NCBI RefSeq assembly: GCF_035046485.1
Contig: NC_085137.1
Coordinates: 250,889,233 to 250,953,232 of the forward strand
Direction: 5' to 3'
DNA length: 64,000 nt
Origin: Aedes albopictus
Taxonomy: Eukaryota > Arthropoda > Insecta > Diptera > Culicidae
A program made the position numbers and the translations under genes. A model generated the notes under the pieces. It searched no databases and was not told the origin of the DNA. It saw nothing but the letters and a program-made list of their open reading frames with translations. Shown here piece after piece: positions 10,930-21,279 of the stretch. Within the stretch, counting starts at the first letter, position 1. Every line of letters begins with the position of its first letter.

Positions 10930-12900
10930 GAGAAAACCCAAATATACAAGTGAACCAAACCCATACATGCGACACATCAAACCACGGCATTTTCGATGAC
11001 CTGATGGACAATGAACAGGAAAACCATCTCAGACCATATCTGAACCAGTAGTGTTCCGGAACCCGTTCCGGGGTTAAATCTGAAAGAGAAACGAACCCGT
11101 ACATGCGTCACATCAAATAGCGGCTTTTTAGATTACCTAATGAACGGCCAGCAAGTGTTTCGGAATCGGTTTTGAGTGGCCGGAAGAGGCCAAATGTAAA
11201 AGTAAACCAAATCCAGGCATGTGACACATCAAATCGTGGCTTTTGCGATAACCTGATGAACAGTTAGCTAGAAAATAGCCTTACGTCACACTAAAGACAA
11301 CTGGTAGTGTTCCGGAATTGGTTCCGAGAGTTGTCAAACCCTGCATGTTGACACCTTCAATTTGCAGCGTTTTTGGTTAACCGATGAGCAGTTAACATGA
11401 CATTAATGTTAGACCATATTTGGTTCATAATATTGGGTTGCATTGGCTTTTCTCGGTGACCTGTCACCGAGAAAAGCCAATGCAACCCAATATTATATAT
11501 TGCACGGTGATTACTCGAGTTTATCATGTTTGGTTCAGCCGGTAGTTACCCGGAATCAGATCCGGGTAGTAAAATGTAAAATTTAACCAAACCCATGGAT
11601 GCGGTACATCAAATCACGACCAGTTTTGTAAACATTCGACACTTTTTACTACCTTCATTTCGTTGCTGCAGTCGGGTGTCAGTCGGCTTTGTTACATTCG
11701 TGCGCTATCGTTACCTCTTACCTACACACAACACGAGCAGTAGAACGAAGATCAATAAACATAAGAAAGGGTCAAATCAATGTCATCTGACACGATGACA
11801 TGTGTCTAATTCTAGCTTTACGCATAGATTTTCAGCCAATTCCGATTATGAATGTTAATATTAGTTTATTATTGCATATTGCATTGAATACGACACACAG
11901 ATGGGCAACATAGCTCTTATTATGGAAGAAGACAGGAATAACAAAAGCCGAACCGTCTCCCGGAGCCGCTATCGTGGTGAAGTGCATTCGTTTGACATTT
12001 TTGTATCGAACAGTAGTTTGATTGCTTGTGTTGCGAATGTCGGAGACAAAGGAGGCCGAATATCGACGAAAAGGTTCAAATCAACCCCATGAAACGGCTG
12101 TCATCCACATACAACTGGATTGAAGCCAAAAATATGGTGCTGGACGTGGTGCTGATTTAAAAAGGCGGTTGCATAAGGCTGAAAACACAGTGTTTTTTTC
12201 TGTTGGAGCAGGTGCGACATTCAAATTTAATTGACTTTAGTGTTGTTTTAAATGGCTTAAATGTATTTTCATACTTGTGCGTCTTGTAAATTTAACAAAG
12301 AACACTAAACCCATTGAACAATATGTGGAAATGATCGATTTTTGCTCACGAATTTATCTTCGCACGACAAAGTTCGCTTCCGCACGTAGCAGATTGGCCA
12401 GCAGACTGAAATTTCGTAAACAAACCTGTGGCGCCCCACCAAAGGCGGCGGCTTCAAGAACTAACGCTTTCTTCAGGGGGTTGGTTCAAATGAGTGTGAT
12501 CTCTAACAAGACTGATCACGACTTATCGACAACCTGATGGAAAAATAGCGTCAGACCACATTAGATTCCCGGTAGTGTTGTGGGTTCAACTGTGGCTTCG
12601 AATGTGGTTAGAAGTAAAAGTGAAGCAAACCCATTCATGCGATATATCAAATCGCGGTGATTATGTAAAGGTGAATAAATAGCAATAAAATAAGTATTCT
12701 CAGACCATAGTTGGGACAACCGGCAGTGTCATGGTCCATGACTCATGGAATCAGATCCGGCTATCCCACCGGAAATTACCAAATATAAAAATGAACCAAA
12801 CCCATACATACGACACATCAGATCGCAGATTTTTTGATAATCTAATGAACGGTTAGCAAGAAAATAGCCTTAGATCACATTAGAGACTAGCTGTTGTGTA
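10930..12900. repeat. Diverged tandem repeats (~120-170 bp unit)
   Basis: A consensus block, AACCCATACATGCGACACAT followed by CAAATCGCGG and ~60 bp later by GTTCCGGAATCGGTTCCG, recurs near 10960, 11095, 11215, 11593, 12630 and 12800 with strong divergence. Spacing varies from ~120 to ~170 bp where copies are adjacent. 11620-12500 within this span is not obviously repetitive and holds no recognised gene. Confidence 0.55.
11427..11496. repeat. Perfect 34-bp palindrome with 2-bp spacer
   Basis: The left arm, ending in TTTTCTCGGTGAC at 11460, and the right arm, starting GTCACCGAGAAAA at 11463, are exact reverse complements over 34 bp, separated by CT. There is no mismatch although the surrounding repeat copies are strongly diverged. 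Confidence 0.95.
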
Positions 12901-13019
12901 GCAGAACCAACGTTCATGTGAAAAATTAAATCCTGACTATTAAACAAAGGCCTGGTAAACATTAGGTATGAACAACAGTGACGAATAGGTCTAAGTTCTC
13001 ATATATGAGAACAAAATAT

Positions 13020-13880
13020 AGACAAAACTAAAGCGATCTCATCAAATCGTACCATTTCAGATTCCTAAGGTGTAAATTTATAGCAGGATGGGTCAACGTT
13101 GAATGGAAAAATAAGAATATGATCGCGTCAACAGAAGATGGTGGCTGTTTTAAGGAATATTGAGCTCTAAAACTATGTAAAATAAGTGTATTTGGTATGG
13201 GAAATATGTTCGGAGTCCACCAGAGTATCCAAGATAGCGGCCGGTCCAAAGTCCTAGATAATGGCCCAGTATTCAAGTTAGTGCATATTTTATAGGATTT
13301 TCAATTCTTGCATTATGGGCATATTTTGTATGAAAATATGTCCAGAATTCAAAATTTGTAATCAGAAAACCCAAGCTGTGCGCTGTTTCACAAGGTCTGC
13401 AATATGACTATAGTTTGAATGGGGAAGAATGCCGGTCTTCGTCCAAAACTGGTAACCAGGAAATCATAAACGACATGCCAAAATTCAATACGGCGACTAT
13501 TTTATGTAATTTTAGGTGCAGAGTCCAAAAATGCATACCAGAACATCCAAGATGGTGTCTCAATGTTCAAGATGGCGGTTAGTTTAGTTAGGGTAGATAT
13601 CCGGAGTAAAAAAATGAAGACCGGAAAATCTAAAATGACGTTTCAAAATTTTGCGGCTTTATGACACTTGTTTGGTTTGAGTTTTGGATCGTTGTCTTAT
13701 ATTTTCTGAATATTGGATGTTATGCTAATATAGAATGTATCCATATTGAGTAGTTTTAGCAAGCAGTTTTCATTTTGTATTTATGTCGATGTCATCAACA
13801 TGTCGCTCGAGTTTTGTTGAAAGGATATTTTAAAGCACGAGAAAGGCACCATCACCGCTAGGTGGATTAATTAGGGTTTT
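13020..13880. repeat. Dispersed-repeat remnants, no gene
   Basis: Short motifs of the type CAAGATGGCGG / CCAAGATGG recur at ~13230-13580, and the segment ends with GAGAAAGGCACCATCACCG (~13840), which resembles the edge of a multi-copy mosquito repeat. No coding evidence; family not identified. Confidence 0.35.
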
Positions 13881-15744
13881 TTGTTTGTGCGTGCTTACTT
13901 CTTACAAAAAATACAAAAATAAACAGCGAAACAGAAACAAAACAAACAGCGTTCCATTGCTTTGTTTTTCGTATGATGAAAATGGGAGCCACATGTTTAA
14001 TAAGGGAACCAATATCCTATCTTCATCTGCTGAAGTTTTTTTTATAATGGAATATTCAACTTAGGTCTAACTCTTGCCCCACCTAACTCGAACTGCTTTC
14101 GCTAAAATAGTGCAGTTTTCGAGATTTTCACATCAAACTGAGACCACTCACAGCTACAAGAGCACTCGCATCACGAAACATATTTTCTACTCTCGGTGAG
14201 TACAACAATAATCAGAAGAATATCCTTTCATTCCGTTTGCATAATATTGCGTTACATCCCCATCCACTCAACAGGCTTGTGAATATTTAACCATCACAGA
14301 TCAGGCGTAATCTCATTACATCAGGCCAAGCAGCCTAGCACTGGCACTGAGAGGCTTTTTTCCTGGAGGGTTTCCTTCTATCTACTGACTGACGAGTGTG
14401 TTGCTGCTTACAAATGCTGGATGCGTGCGTGCGTGTGTGTTTGTAAAAGCCGTGCATGTTTGTTCTTAGCCTTGGAACAGAAAAGAAAATATCATTTGCG
14501 AAAGCTGCATGTTACGCTTTCGGTAGAACTTGGTTGTCCCGGCCGCCTGCGTACGTTGCGGAAGCATGTCCAAGTATGGCTACACAGGCGGTGGAACTGC
14601 TTGTCTACTTTTCAAAAAAAAAAAATGGAACCTGATCAAGTCGAATTGGGGATAATTACATATGTGTCCTTAAAAATCCTAAATATGTCGGTACATATAA
14701 GTTTATTTATGTCCCCATACAACTTCTAGAGTGTATATTTGAACCAAAAATGTTATAAAATTATAAACGAGCGCTACGTTTTTTCTTATGTTGATTGTGG
14801 ACGAAGATAATTTAACCCTATGGACTAAAATGATATGCTCAGATTTTCGAAACGATCAACGACTTCCAGGATAGAGCATACATTTGTCCGCCACGTCTTC
14901 GATAAAATGAAAAAAATCGTCATCTGGACTGTCAAGTGAATGGAGCATATTTATAGACAAAGTTATCCTGTAGTCCTTCGAAATTCCTGACCTTCTATTT
15001 TTGTTTGTTTGTTTGTTTGTTTTGTTCTAAAACGACGTTACACAACACACCGTGCAATCAGTAGAAAACAGAAAAATGCAAAAAAAATAACAAAATCCCA
15101 GGAAGGATAAAAGCACGAATGAAGTAGAACCTAATTGAAACTCGGAGAAGCAGCATTTCCTTCCGACAACCCGGCAAACAACTTCACCTCAAATTGTGCC
15201 GCGTCGTGCATCGACGTCGATGGTACGACACGCCAGCCAGCCAGCTTCTCTGCTGAAGGGAATGCTTCCTGTTGCTGATTCTTTCTCCGGAGTTTTTACC
15301 TCCCAGGCCCACCACCAGCCAACACATTCCGAAAACGGTCGACCGAGGCCGAGGCCAAGGCGGAAAAAAGGCGTGTAAATATATTTATATCCTCATTTTG
15401 GTTGGGCGCTGGCAAACTCGTTAATAAGTAATTTTGTTATTTGATTTTCTAATTATTATCAGCATGGAATGTGATTTTGGTTGAGTTTACTGCTCGTTGC
15501 TGGAGTTGCGGTGGAGTCGCTGTCTATGAAAGTTACTATTGGCTTCCTTGACGTCCAGTTCTAATTCGAGAAAATGACAGAAAGGCTGGATAAGAACTGG
15601 GTAACGCGTAATACATACCCGTAATACTTATAATGTCATCAGCCTCTTTCCAGAATCTCCTATCCCTCGTGATACCGGTCGGATTGCGAGCAACCCTGTG
15701 GGAGCCACAGATAGGTCCGTCATGAATGAACTTTATAGTTTAAA
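13881..15744. other. No gene recognised
   Basis: No family motif in any frame. A (TGTT)n microsatellite lies at 15002-15022 and a short GT-rich run near 14430. Open stretches of 60-100 codons here lack recognisable domains. Confidence 0.4.
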
Positions 15745-15800
15745 GTGACGTGGGTATTCAACATGACCATGCTGAGGATAACGGGTTCGATTCCCGCTCG
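15745..15800 (+). repeat. tRNA-like SINE fragment
   Basis: Matches the internal part of the tRNA-like head of the SINE at 19841-20128: GGGTATTCAACATGACCATG followed by a B-box-like GGTTCGATTCC. Only ~56 bp are left; the rest of the SINE is absent. Confidence 0.55.
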
Positions 15801-15821
15801 TCTATGCTGGATTCGCTATCA

Positions 15822-17940
15822 AGCGCACTAGTGGGATTGAGCCCCTGGTCATCGGTGAAGACATCAACGCCTGGACGATTGAGTGGGGTAGCCACTCGAC
15901 TAACGCGAAAGGCTGGGCTCTATAGAGTTTACTCGAAGCTATGACTAGACTGAACGTGGACGTCGCGAACGTAGGCGACAGAGAAGCCTACAGTATGAAT
16001 GGTGCAGAGTCCATCATTAATGTGATCTTCTGCAGGAGATAGACAAAATGATCAAGACAGGCAAAATTTTCACTTCTCAAAAAAATATCATGTAACTGTA
16101 ACTTTTCTGAAAGTGAACCAAATATTCTCAAATTTTCACTGTAAGTTGATCAACAAGTTGTGTATCAGTGGACAAAATTTGGAAAAGATCGGACTATTCT
16201 GCACGAAGTTATAAGCATTTTGGGAAAAGGTAGAATTATTCGATAGTCAACTTTGAGCTGTCATATCTCCGGATTCAATGAACCGAATCCAATGAAATTT
16301 TGTCCATTTATGACTTATATAATGAGCTCTGAAAAACGTTCGACTTAACTTGAAATAATTAACAAGAGAAAAAGTTTTAGCAATTTCATTAATTTTATGA
16401 TTTTTTAGTAAATTGGTATATTTTTAATATGCATCCCATTACTTTTTCAATGAATTGCCGCCTATGTTGTTACTTTCGTTCAAAACATATCTGTATTCAA
16501 GACAATTGGAGGGAGTTACAATGAACTATAATTAGCATCTTGAATTTAGGAACGATGTTGAAATTTAAGAAAATTTGATGTTTTTTTTTAGAAAAATAAT
16601 GTAATCGTTATAATTTTCTTCCATGTTCAGAATTTTAAGTTGTGTCAGAAGTTTTTCAAAGCTCATTATATAAGTCATTAATGGTCAAAATTTCATGGCA
16701 TTCTGTTCATTGAATCCGGAGATATATCAGCACAAAGTTGGCTATCGGACTAGTTGATCAACTTACAGGGAAAATTTGAGAAAATTTGATGCACTTTTCG
16801 AAAAGTTACAGCTATTTAATTTTTTTGAGAATAGAAAATTTTACCTATCCCGATCATTTGGTCTATCCCCTGTATATCCCGGGTCTAAGCCCTAGATCGG
16901 ACTGAAGGGTCGACTATGGATACACACACATTGACCATCTGGCGGTTCGATACAGAGTGGAACACGGAGGACGACGGCCACATCCGAAGGTCATCGTCAT
17001 CGAACGGAGTCGGGGAGGCCGGACCTGGCGCTTCGATAAGCCGACATTTGTGGAGCGATTGCTTATGGAGGGTAATACCGACCATCTATCTAGCGATGAT
17101 ATAGTCGGAACCCTAAGCCGTGCATGTGACGCTGCAAAGCCAAGGCGATCCCTACCAAGCAATGGATGCAAACCTGTATACTGGTGGTGTCCAGAAGTCG
17201 CAGAACTCCGCGCATCCTACCTAAGAGCTAGAAGGAGGATGCAAAGAGCTCACACCGATGAGAACGGAGTGAAGTGAGCCCTACAGGGTGGCTAAACTGG
17301 CACTGAACAATGAGATTATTTAGGCGCGTAAGCGGGCGTGCTTCGAAAATCTCTTCCAGGTAGCCAACACGACACCATGGGCCGATGCTTGGGCCGATGC
17401 ATACAGAGTAGTCATGGCCAAAACGAAGGGCTCGTCAGCACCCTCAAAACGCTCCCTCGAAACGCTGCAGAAGATTGTGGAAACGCCGTTCCCGCGCCAC
17501 GATACAAGGCCAAGGAACCCGTACCCTGGGGCCAAAAACGTCCAAAGCGAAGTCGCGATCGTCCTGGTAACGAACGACGAGCTCATCGCAATAGCGAAGT
17601 CGCTTAAGTTGAACAAGGCTTCGGGTCCAGACGGTATCCCGACAGCAGCCATCAAGACGACCATCGAGGCTAGCCCTGACATGTTCAGAATGGCTATGCA
17701 GATGTGCCTGGTTGGAGGCGAATTTCCGGAGAGGTAGAAAAGGCGGAGATTAGATCGATTGCCTCTAAACCATGGTAAGGCGACTCGTCGGCATATAGGC
17801 CTATCTGATTTCTGGACACTGCTGGTAAACTGTTGGAACGGATCATTCTATTGAGGCTGATGGTCTATATACCGAGAAATCCGATGACTCTGGCCGAGGA
17901 ACTACATTTTGGGTATCTGATCAGCAGATTTTCTCATTAT
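15822..17940 (+). pseudogene. R1-type LINE ORF2 remnant (endonuclease to early RT)
   Basis: A LINE endonuclease/RT polyprotein that would nick target DNA and prime reverse transcription. Pieces seen: EPLVIGEDINAW (GDFN-like block, ~15840), NVGDREAY and NGAESIINVIFC (~15960-16030); after an inserted element, WWCPEVAELR and RARRRMQRA (~17180-17250); then LKLNKASGPDGIPTAAIK (~17605-17660), the start of the R1/Jockey-type RT, and a decayed continuation to about 17940. Several stops and frame changes separate the pieces. The K-SGPDGIP motif plus the WW(C/T)PE region points to the R1 clade rather than Jockey; clade call is inference. Confidence 0.75.
16033..16872. mobile_element. Long-TIR MITE inside the R1-type LINE
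   Basis: Ends pair as CAGGAGATAGACAAAATGAT and the complement of CAGGGGATAGACCAAATGAT. Similarity between arms extends inwards for ~230-300 bp, including ATTGAATCCGGAGATAT. The right flank is TA; the left flank is TG, perhaps a mutated TA. The CAG ends and TA target suggest Tc1/mariner-type mobilisation. No transposase frame. Confidence 0.7.
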
Positions 17941-18372
17941 ATAAAAAAGACACATGAGAACATTTGAGATGTTGTAGATCTTCAAAGAAATCAGGACATT
18001 CACTATGTCCAGCTGTGACAAAAATATCAATTAAACTATGACAAAGATCAAGGATAACGAAACGATTTACATTGTCGATAGATAGAGTTTTAATATATGT
18101 TGTAACATTTGTCCTAACGTATTAGTTTGTGGAGTACGGTCATTTAGGGCAATAATCATCGCCGACCAGTATGAACCGCTATAACCAGAACGCACTGCCT
18201 TTTGCACCAAGAGACTCCCAAGCCCCTCGCATCAGTCGCGCTTGCAGATTCCGGCCATCACAGTCGTTCTGGTCCTGCAGTCGAATATGGTGACGGGGGC
18301 CTCCGACCTCTCTCTTCAGGCAAGTTTCCACTTAACTCTCAAGATTCATCCACTGACAAACTCTCATGTTAT

Positions 18373-18441
18373 TGATATGTTCGGATAATAACATCAAGTC
18401 TATGTTTTCTCACTGAAGTGAATACTGACGCCAGGTCACTT
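18373..18441 (-). repeat. Truncated 3' LTR of Ty3/gypsy element
   Basis: Contains GATATGTTCGGATAATAACA and GACGCCAGGTCACTTT, also present in the 5' LTR with a 3-4 bp indel difference. The LTR start is missing; the junction at ~18441 adjoins sequence near the end of gag. Confidence 0.8.
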
Positions 18442-18508
18442 TCTCTTCGATCCTCTCTTGCTGATGGCAACATCCTCGTTGATCGGCTTGGGTAGCTGGA
18501 GCGTCACA

Positions 18509-19475
18509 TTACGCCTTCGCCCAGTCTGATCCCGAATTTTCACCTGCTCCTTGTGAGCCGAGATGAGGGCTGTTCCGATTGAGATCTTCTTCCTCACTTT
18601 CGGAATCGTAGTCTACCCGGAGTCTCTTGAAATAGTCGTGGACTTCCTTTGGCTTTATGACCTCCTTCACCGAGTTGACCGAATCTCCTTGACTATCCTT
18701 ATATCGATAACAATTTTTCTGGATGTGGTCCCGCTTCCTACAAAAATGGCAGACAAAATTGGCAGCTCGAATTCCGTTGTCCCGACCTTGATCGTCCTTC
18801 TCGTCCTTCATATTTCCTATAAACTGCACGCGAATATCCATTTTTACCGATTTGTCTGTCCCTAGACCTACTACGGTCGCGATCATATCTATCCATCCGA
18901 GACTGTCTGTTTCTTAGGCGATTCTTAACAGAATTCACTCCAGCAACAGTAGTTGTCTCGGCAAAATATAGGCTGTTGTTGTTCGCCATTTCAAATCCCT
19001 TAATTATCCTTTCAGCCGAACGCAAATTCAATTCTTCTTCATTTAACAGTCGCTTTTGAAGCTCCCTATTATATATACCGAAAACCAATTGATCACGAAT
19101 AGCGGAGTCACGAAACGCGCCAAAATCGCACGATTCAGCCAAATGCTTAACGGCCAGAACATAATTTTCTCCACTTTCCGTAGGGCTTTGCCGTCTACAG
19201 CAAAACTTATAGCGCAACATTATTTCAGAGTCAATTTTGTCTAGCCGTTCTTTCAATTTTTTTGTTATTTCCAGGTATGTTAACGTCTTAAGATCCGTGG
19301 CTGGATACAAGAGTTTCAATTCTTCAAACACCGCTAGTCCCGCACAACTCATGAATATGTCCTTCTTCCGTTCTTCCGCAATATTGTTTGATGAAAAAAA
19401 ATATTCAATTAACTCTACGTAATTCGAAAAACTGGTGCCGGGGACGTACGGATCGATTGTGCCGATCAACGCCAT
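18509..19475 (-). pseudogene. Ty3/gypsy gag with one frameshift
   Basis: Structural capsid/nucleocapsid protein. The start ATG at 19475 opens 245 codons: an N-terminal capsid-like region (FSNYVELIEYFF, then DFGAFRDSAIRDQLVFG typical of Ty3/gypsy gag), then an Arg/Ser/Asp-rich stretch. The frame is lost at about 18770-18800, and the nucleocapsid zinc knuckle CHFCRKRDHIQKNC (CX2CX4HX4C) is read in the neighbouring frame, followed by an acidic tail to 18509. No protease or RT follows because the element is internally deleted. Confidence 0.85.
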
Positions 19476-19840
19476 TTTGATTGTCTAGCCGCAACTGGAG
19501 ATGTCCTGGTCTCGCTGCAATCCGCTGTTGACCGGTCGCCGGTTCGGACCGTTCCTTAAAGTTGCACTTCCGTGGCCGTCGTCACCACCGTTCTCAGTAC
19601 TAGTTATTCCTTCCTACACGTAACCGATTTGTAATTCCGTTCCCAGACCCAAATAACACCACTGTGAAAATTGCTCAGGCGTCGCTTTTCGACCGGCTGA
19701 AAGCACAACAAACAAAACCACAATTAGAATGGCCTCGCACAATAACACTGTTCCGTAAAACTTTTCGCCGGACAAGATTTCACCTTGTGCGAATCACCAA
19801 CTGCCAAAGCCACTATTCTCACGCGGCCAGATACAGCACC

Positions 19841-20128
19841 TCTCCTCTCCTCTTCTTGGCGTAACGTCCTCACTGGGACAAAGCCTGCTTCTCAGCTTAG
19901 TGTTCTATGAGCACTTCCACAGTTTTTAACTGAGAGCTTCCTCTGCCAATGACCATTTTGCATGTGTATATCGTGTGGCAGGCACGAAGATACTCTATGC
20001 CCAAGGAAGTCAAGGAAATTTCCTTTACGAAAAGATCCTGGACCGACCGGGAATCGAACCCGTCACCCTCAGCATGGTCATGCTGAATACCCGTGCGTTT
20101 ACCGCCTCGGCTACATGGGCCCTTCATG
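19841..20128 (-). mobile_element. Feilai-like tRNA-derived SINE
   Basis: A minus-strand SINE with a tRNA-like head (GTAGCCGAGGCGGTAAACGC, A-box side; GGTTCGATTCCCGG, B-box) and a body with the motifs I associate with mosquito Feilai: GTGCCTGCCACACGATATAC, AAAATGGTCATTGGCAGAGG and AGCTGAGAAGCAGGC. A 16-bp perfect target duplication GGCCAGATACAGCACC flanks it (19825-19840 and 20129-20144). It is transcribed by Pol III and mobilised by LINE machinery in trans. Confidence 0.9.
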
Positions 20129-20333
20129 GGCCAGATACAGCACCACACTCTAATTCTCCGTATAATGGCCACTTCCACCGAAAAATCCTTCCGTATTCCA
20201 CGAACCGCGATAACAATTGCGCTCCCGAATATCAACCAACTCTTTGCCAACGTTTGTAACACTGCCCACTGATATGTCTGCTCTTCTGCTTCTTTTGTTC
20301 AACCTTCACTTTCACTTTTATCTCGCCGCCAAC

Positions 20334-20581
20334 TGATATGTTCGGATAAAAACATCAAGTCTATGTTTTCTCACTGAATACTGACGCCAGGTCACTTTAT
20401 TGCCCGTGCTATTTATAGTCCTTATCAACAATATCAATCATCAAGTTGCTTTGTTTATTTGTATACAATGCACGGCTCATCATCAACACTGCTACTATAA
20501 AATAGAACACAACGTTGATTGTCAACATTGATCAGTTAAGCTGCTGGCCGTGTTGCTAGTAATTCAAATTGGAACTTAACA
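20334..20581 (-). repeat. 5' LTR of Ty3/gypsy element (248 bp)
   Basis: On the minus strand it begins TGTTAAGTTCC and ends CATATCA. Its terminal ~65 bp recur at 18373 to ~18441 as the remaining piece of the 3' LTR. Two bases inside, TGGCGGCGAGATAAAAG (from 20331 downwards) is in the position of the primer-binding site and starts with the expected TGG. Confidence 0.8.
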
Positions 20582-20785
20582 GTTATAATGTAAGCCTTTT
20601 TTCCAACGAACTACGCTTTTACTATCAGAACGTGCATGGACGCCGTACTAAAATCGACGACTTCTTCCTTGCAGTCAGCGGCAGGGAATATGGTGTCATC
20701 ATTTTGACTGAAACGTGGCTGGATGATGCCATCTTTTCTGCACAGTTGTTTGGAAATCATGTAACCGTGCGGTTTCAATATTAAC

Positions 20786-20982
20786 TTGTTGGCTCCACCA
20801 TCAATCCTTTTGCCCAATTCTACAGAAACGTTCACACTGGGAGAGACACACTCACGGCCACGGGTTGACAACACCAGCGGCAAGTGAGCGTCCCCCTTTC
20901 TCGAAATTTACCAATCTAGACAAATCGACTGATTCGAGCAGTTTGAACATGGAAAAACATCATAGCTCACAGGCCTAGTGGT
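20786..20982. other. No feature recognised
   Basis: Short unique-looking stretch between the LINE fragment and the giant inverted-repeat element. No motif, no open frame of note. Confidence 0.4.
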
Positions 20983-21279
20983 TTATGCTACGTTCACACT
21001 GCGCTCTATATCAAGTAATATAGCGAGATGATATCCTATATCAAGTAAGGTGTTCACACTACGCCAACTTGATATAGGTTGACGTTTATGTTGGCGAATT
21101 AAAAAAACGAAAAAACAATAACATTGCGCGGAAACGAAACTAAGTTCTGGTTGGCGATTTCGGTGAAATTACGGGGTAAATTAAAGTTCCCAGGAAGTTT
21201 CTGGAGATATTCTGGATTAGAAAAGCAGGAAAACCAGGATGAATGTTGTCGGCTCGGTTGTCGGTAATCTCATCCATGA

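Larger units (their letters stand above)
18373..20581 (-). mobile_element. Ty3/gypsy retrotransposon, internally deleted
   Basis: Minus-strand element with a full 5' LTR (20334-20581), primer-binding region, gag and a truncated 3' LTR (18373 to ~18441). Target duplication GTTAT is present at 18368-18372 and 20582-20586, fixing both borders. Pol and the first ~180 bp of the 3' LTR are missing, so gag runs almost directly into LTR sequence. A Feilai-like SINE sits in the 5' leader. Zinc-knuckle gag and LTR layout support Ty3/gypsy; the Mag-like lineage is only a guess. Confidence 0.85.
18191..20785 (+). pseudogene. Jockey-like LINE ORF2, 5' end (split by Ty3/gypsy)
   Basis: The endonuclease N-terminus is visible at 20600-20760 as LRFYYQNVHGRR (catalytic Asn block) and ILTETWLDDAIF (catalytic Glu block). 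The same frame continues upstream across the Ty3/gypsy insertion once the element and one copy of its GTTAT target duplication are discounted, back to a stop at about 18188. The match to endonuclease ends near 20770, after which the frame soon stops. Sequence resembling the next part of such an endonuclease resumes near 35640. Confidence 0.65.

Noticed and set aside
10700..11104. Collagen-like protein from Gly/Pro/Ile-rich frames on both strands
   Set aside because: The period is 23-24 bp and both strands are open, so it is a degenerate satellite.
15196..15378. 60-codon Arg/Pro-rich frame
   Set aside because: Short, low complexity, no conserved motif.
15745..15800. Functional tRNA gene
   Set aside because: Has a B-box-like GGTTCGATTCC but cannot fold into a full cloverleaf, and it matches the head of the SINE at 20 kb.
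20040..20122. Functional tRNA gene on the minus strand
   Set aside because: It is the tRNA-like head of a Feilai-like SINE, followed by the SINE body and flanked by a 16-bp target duplication.
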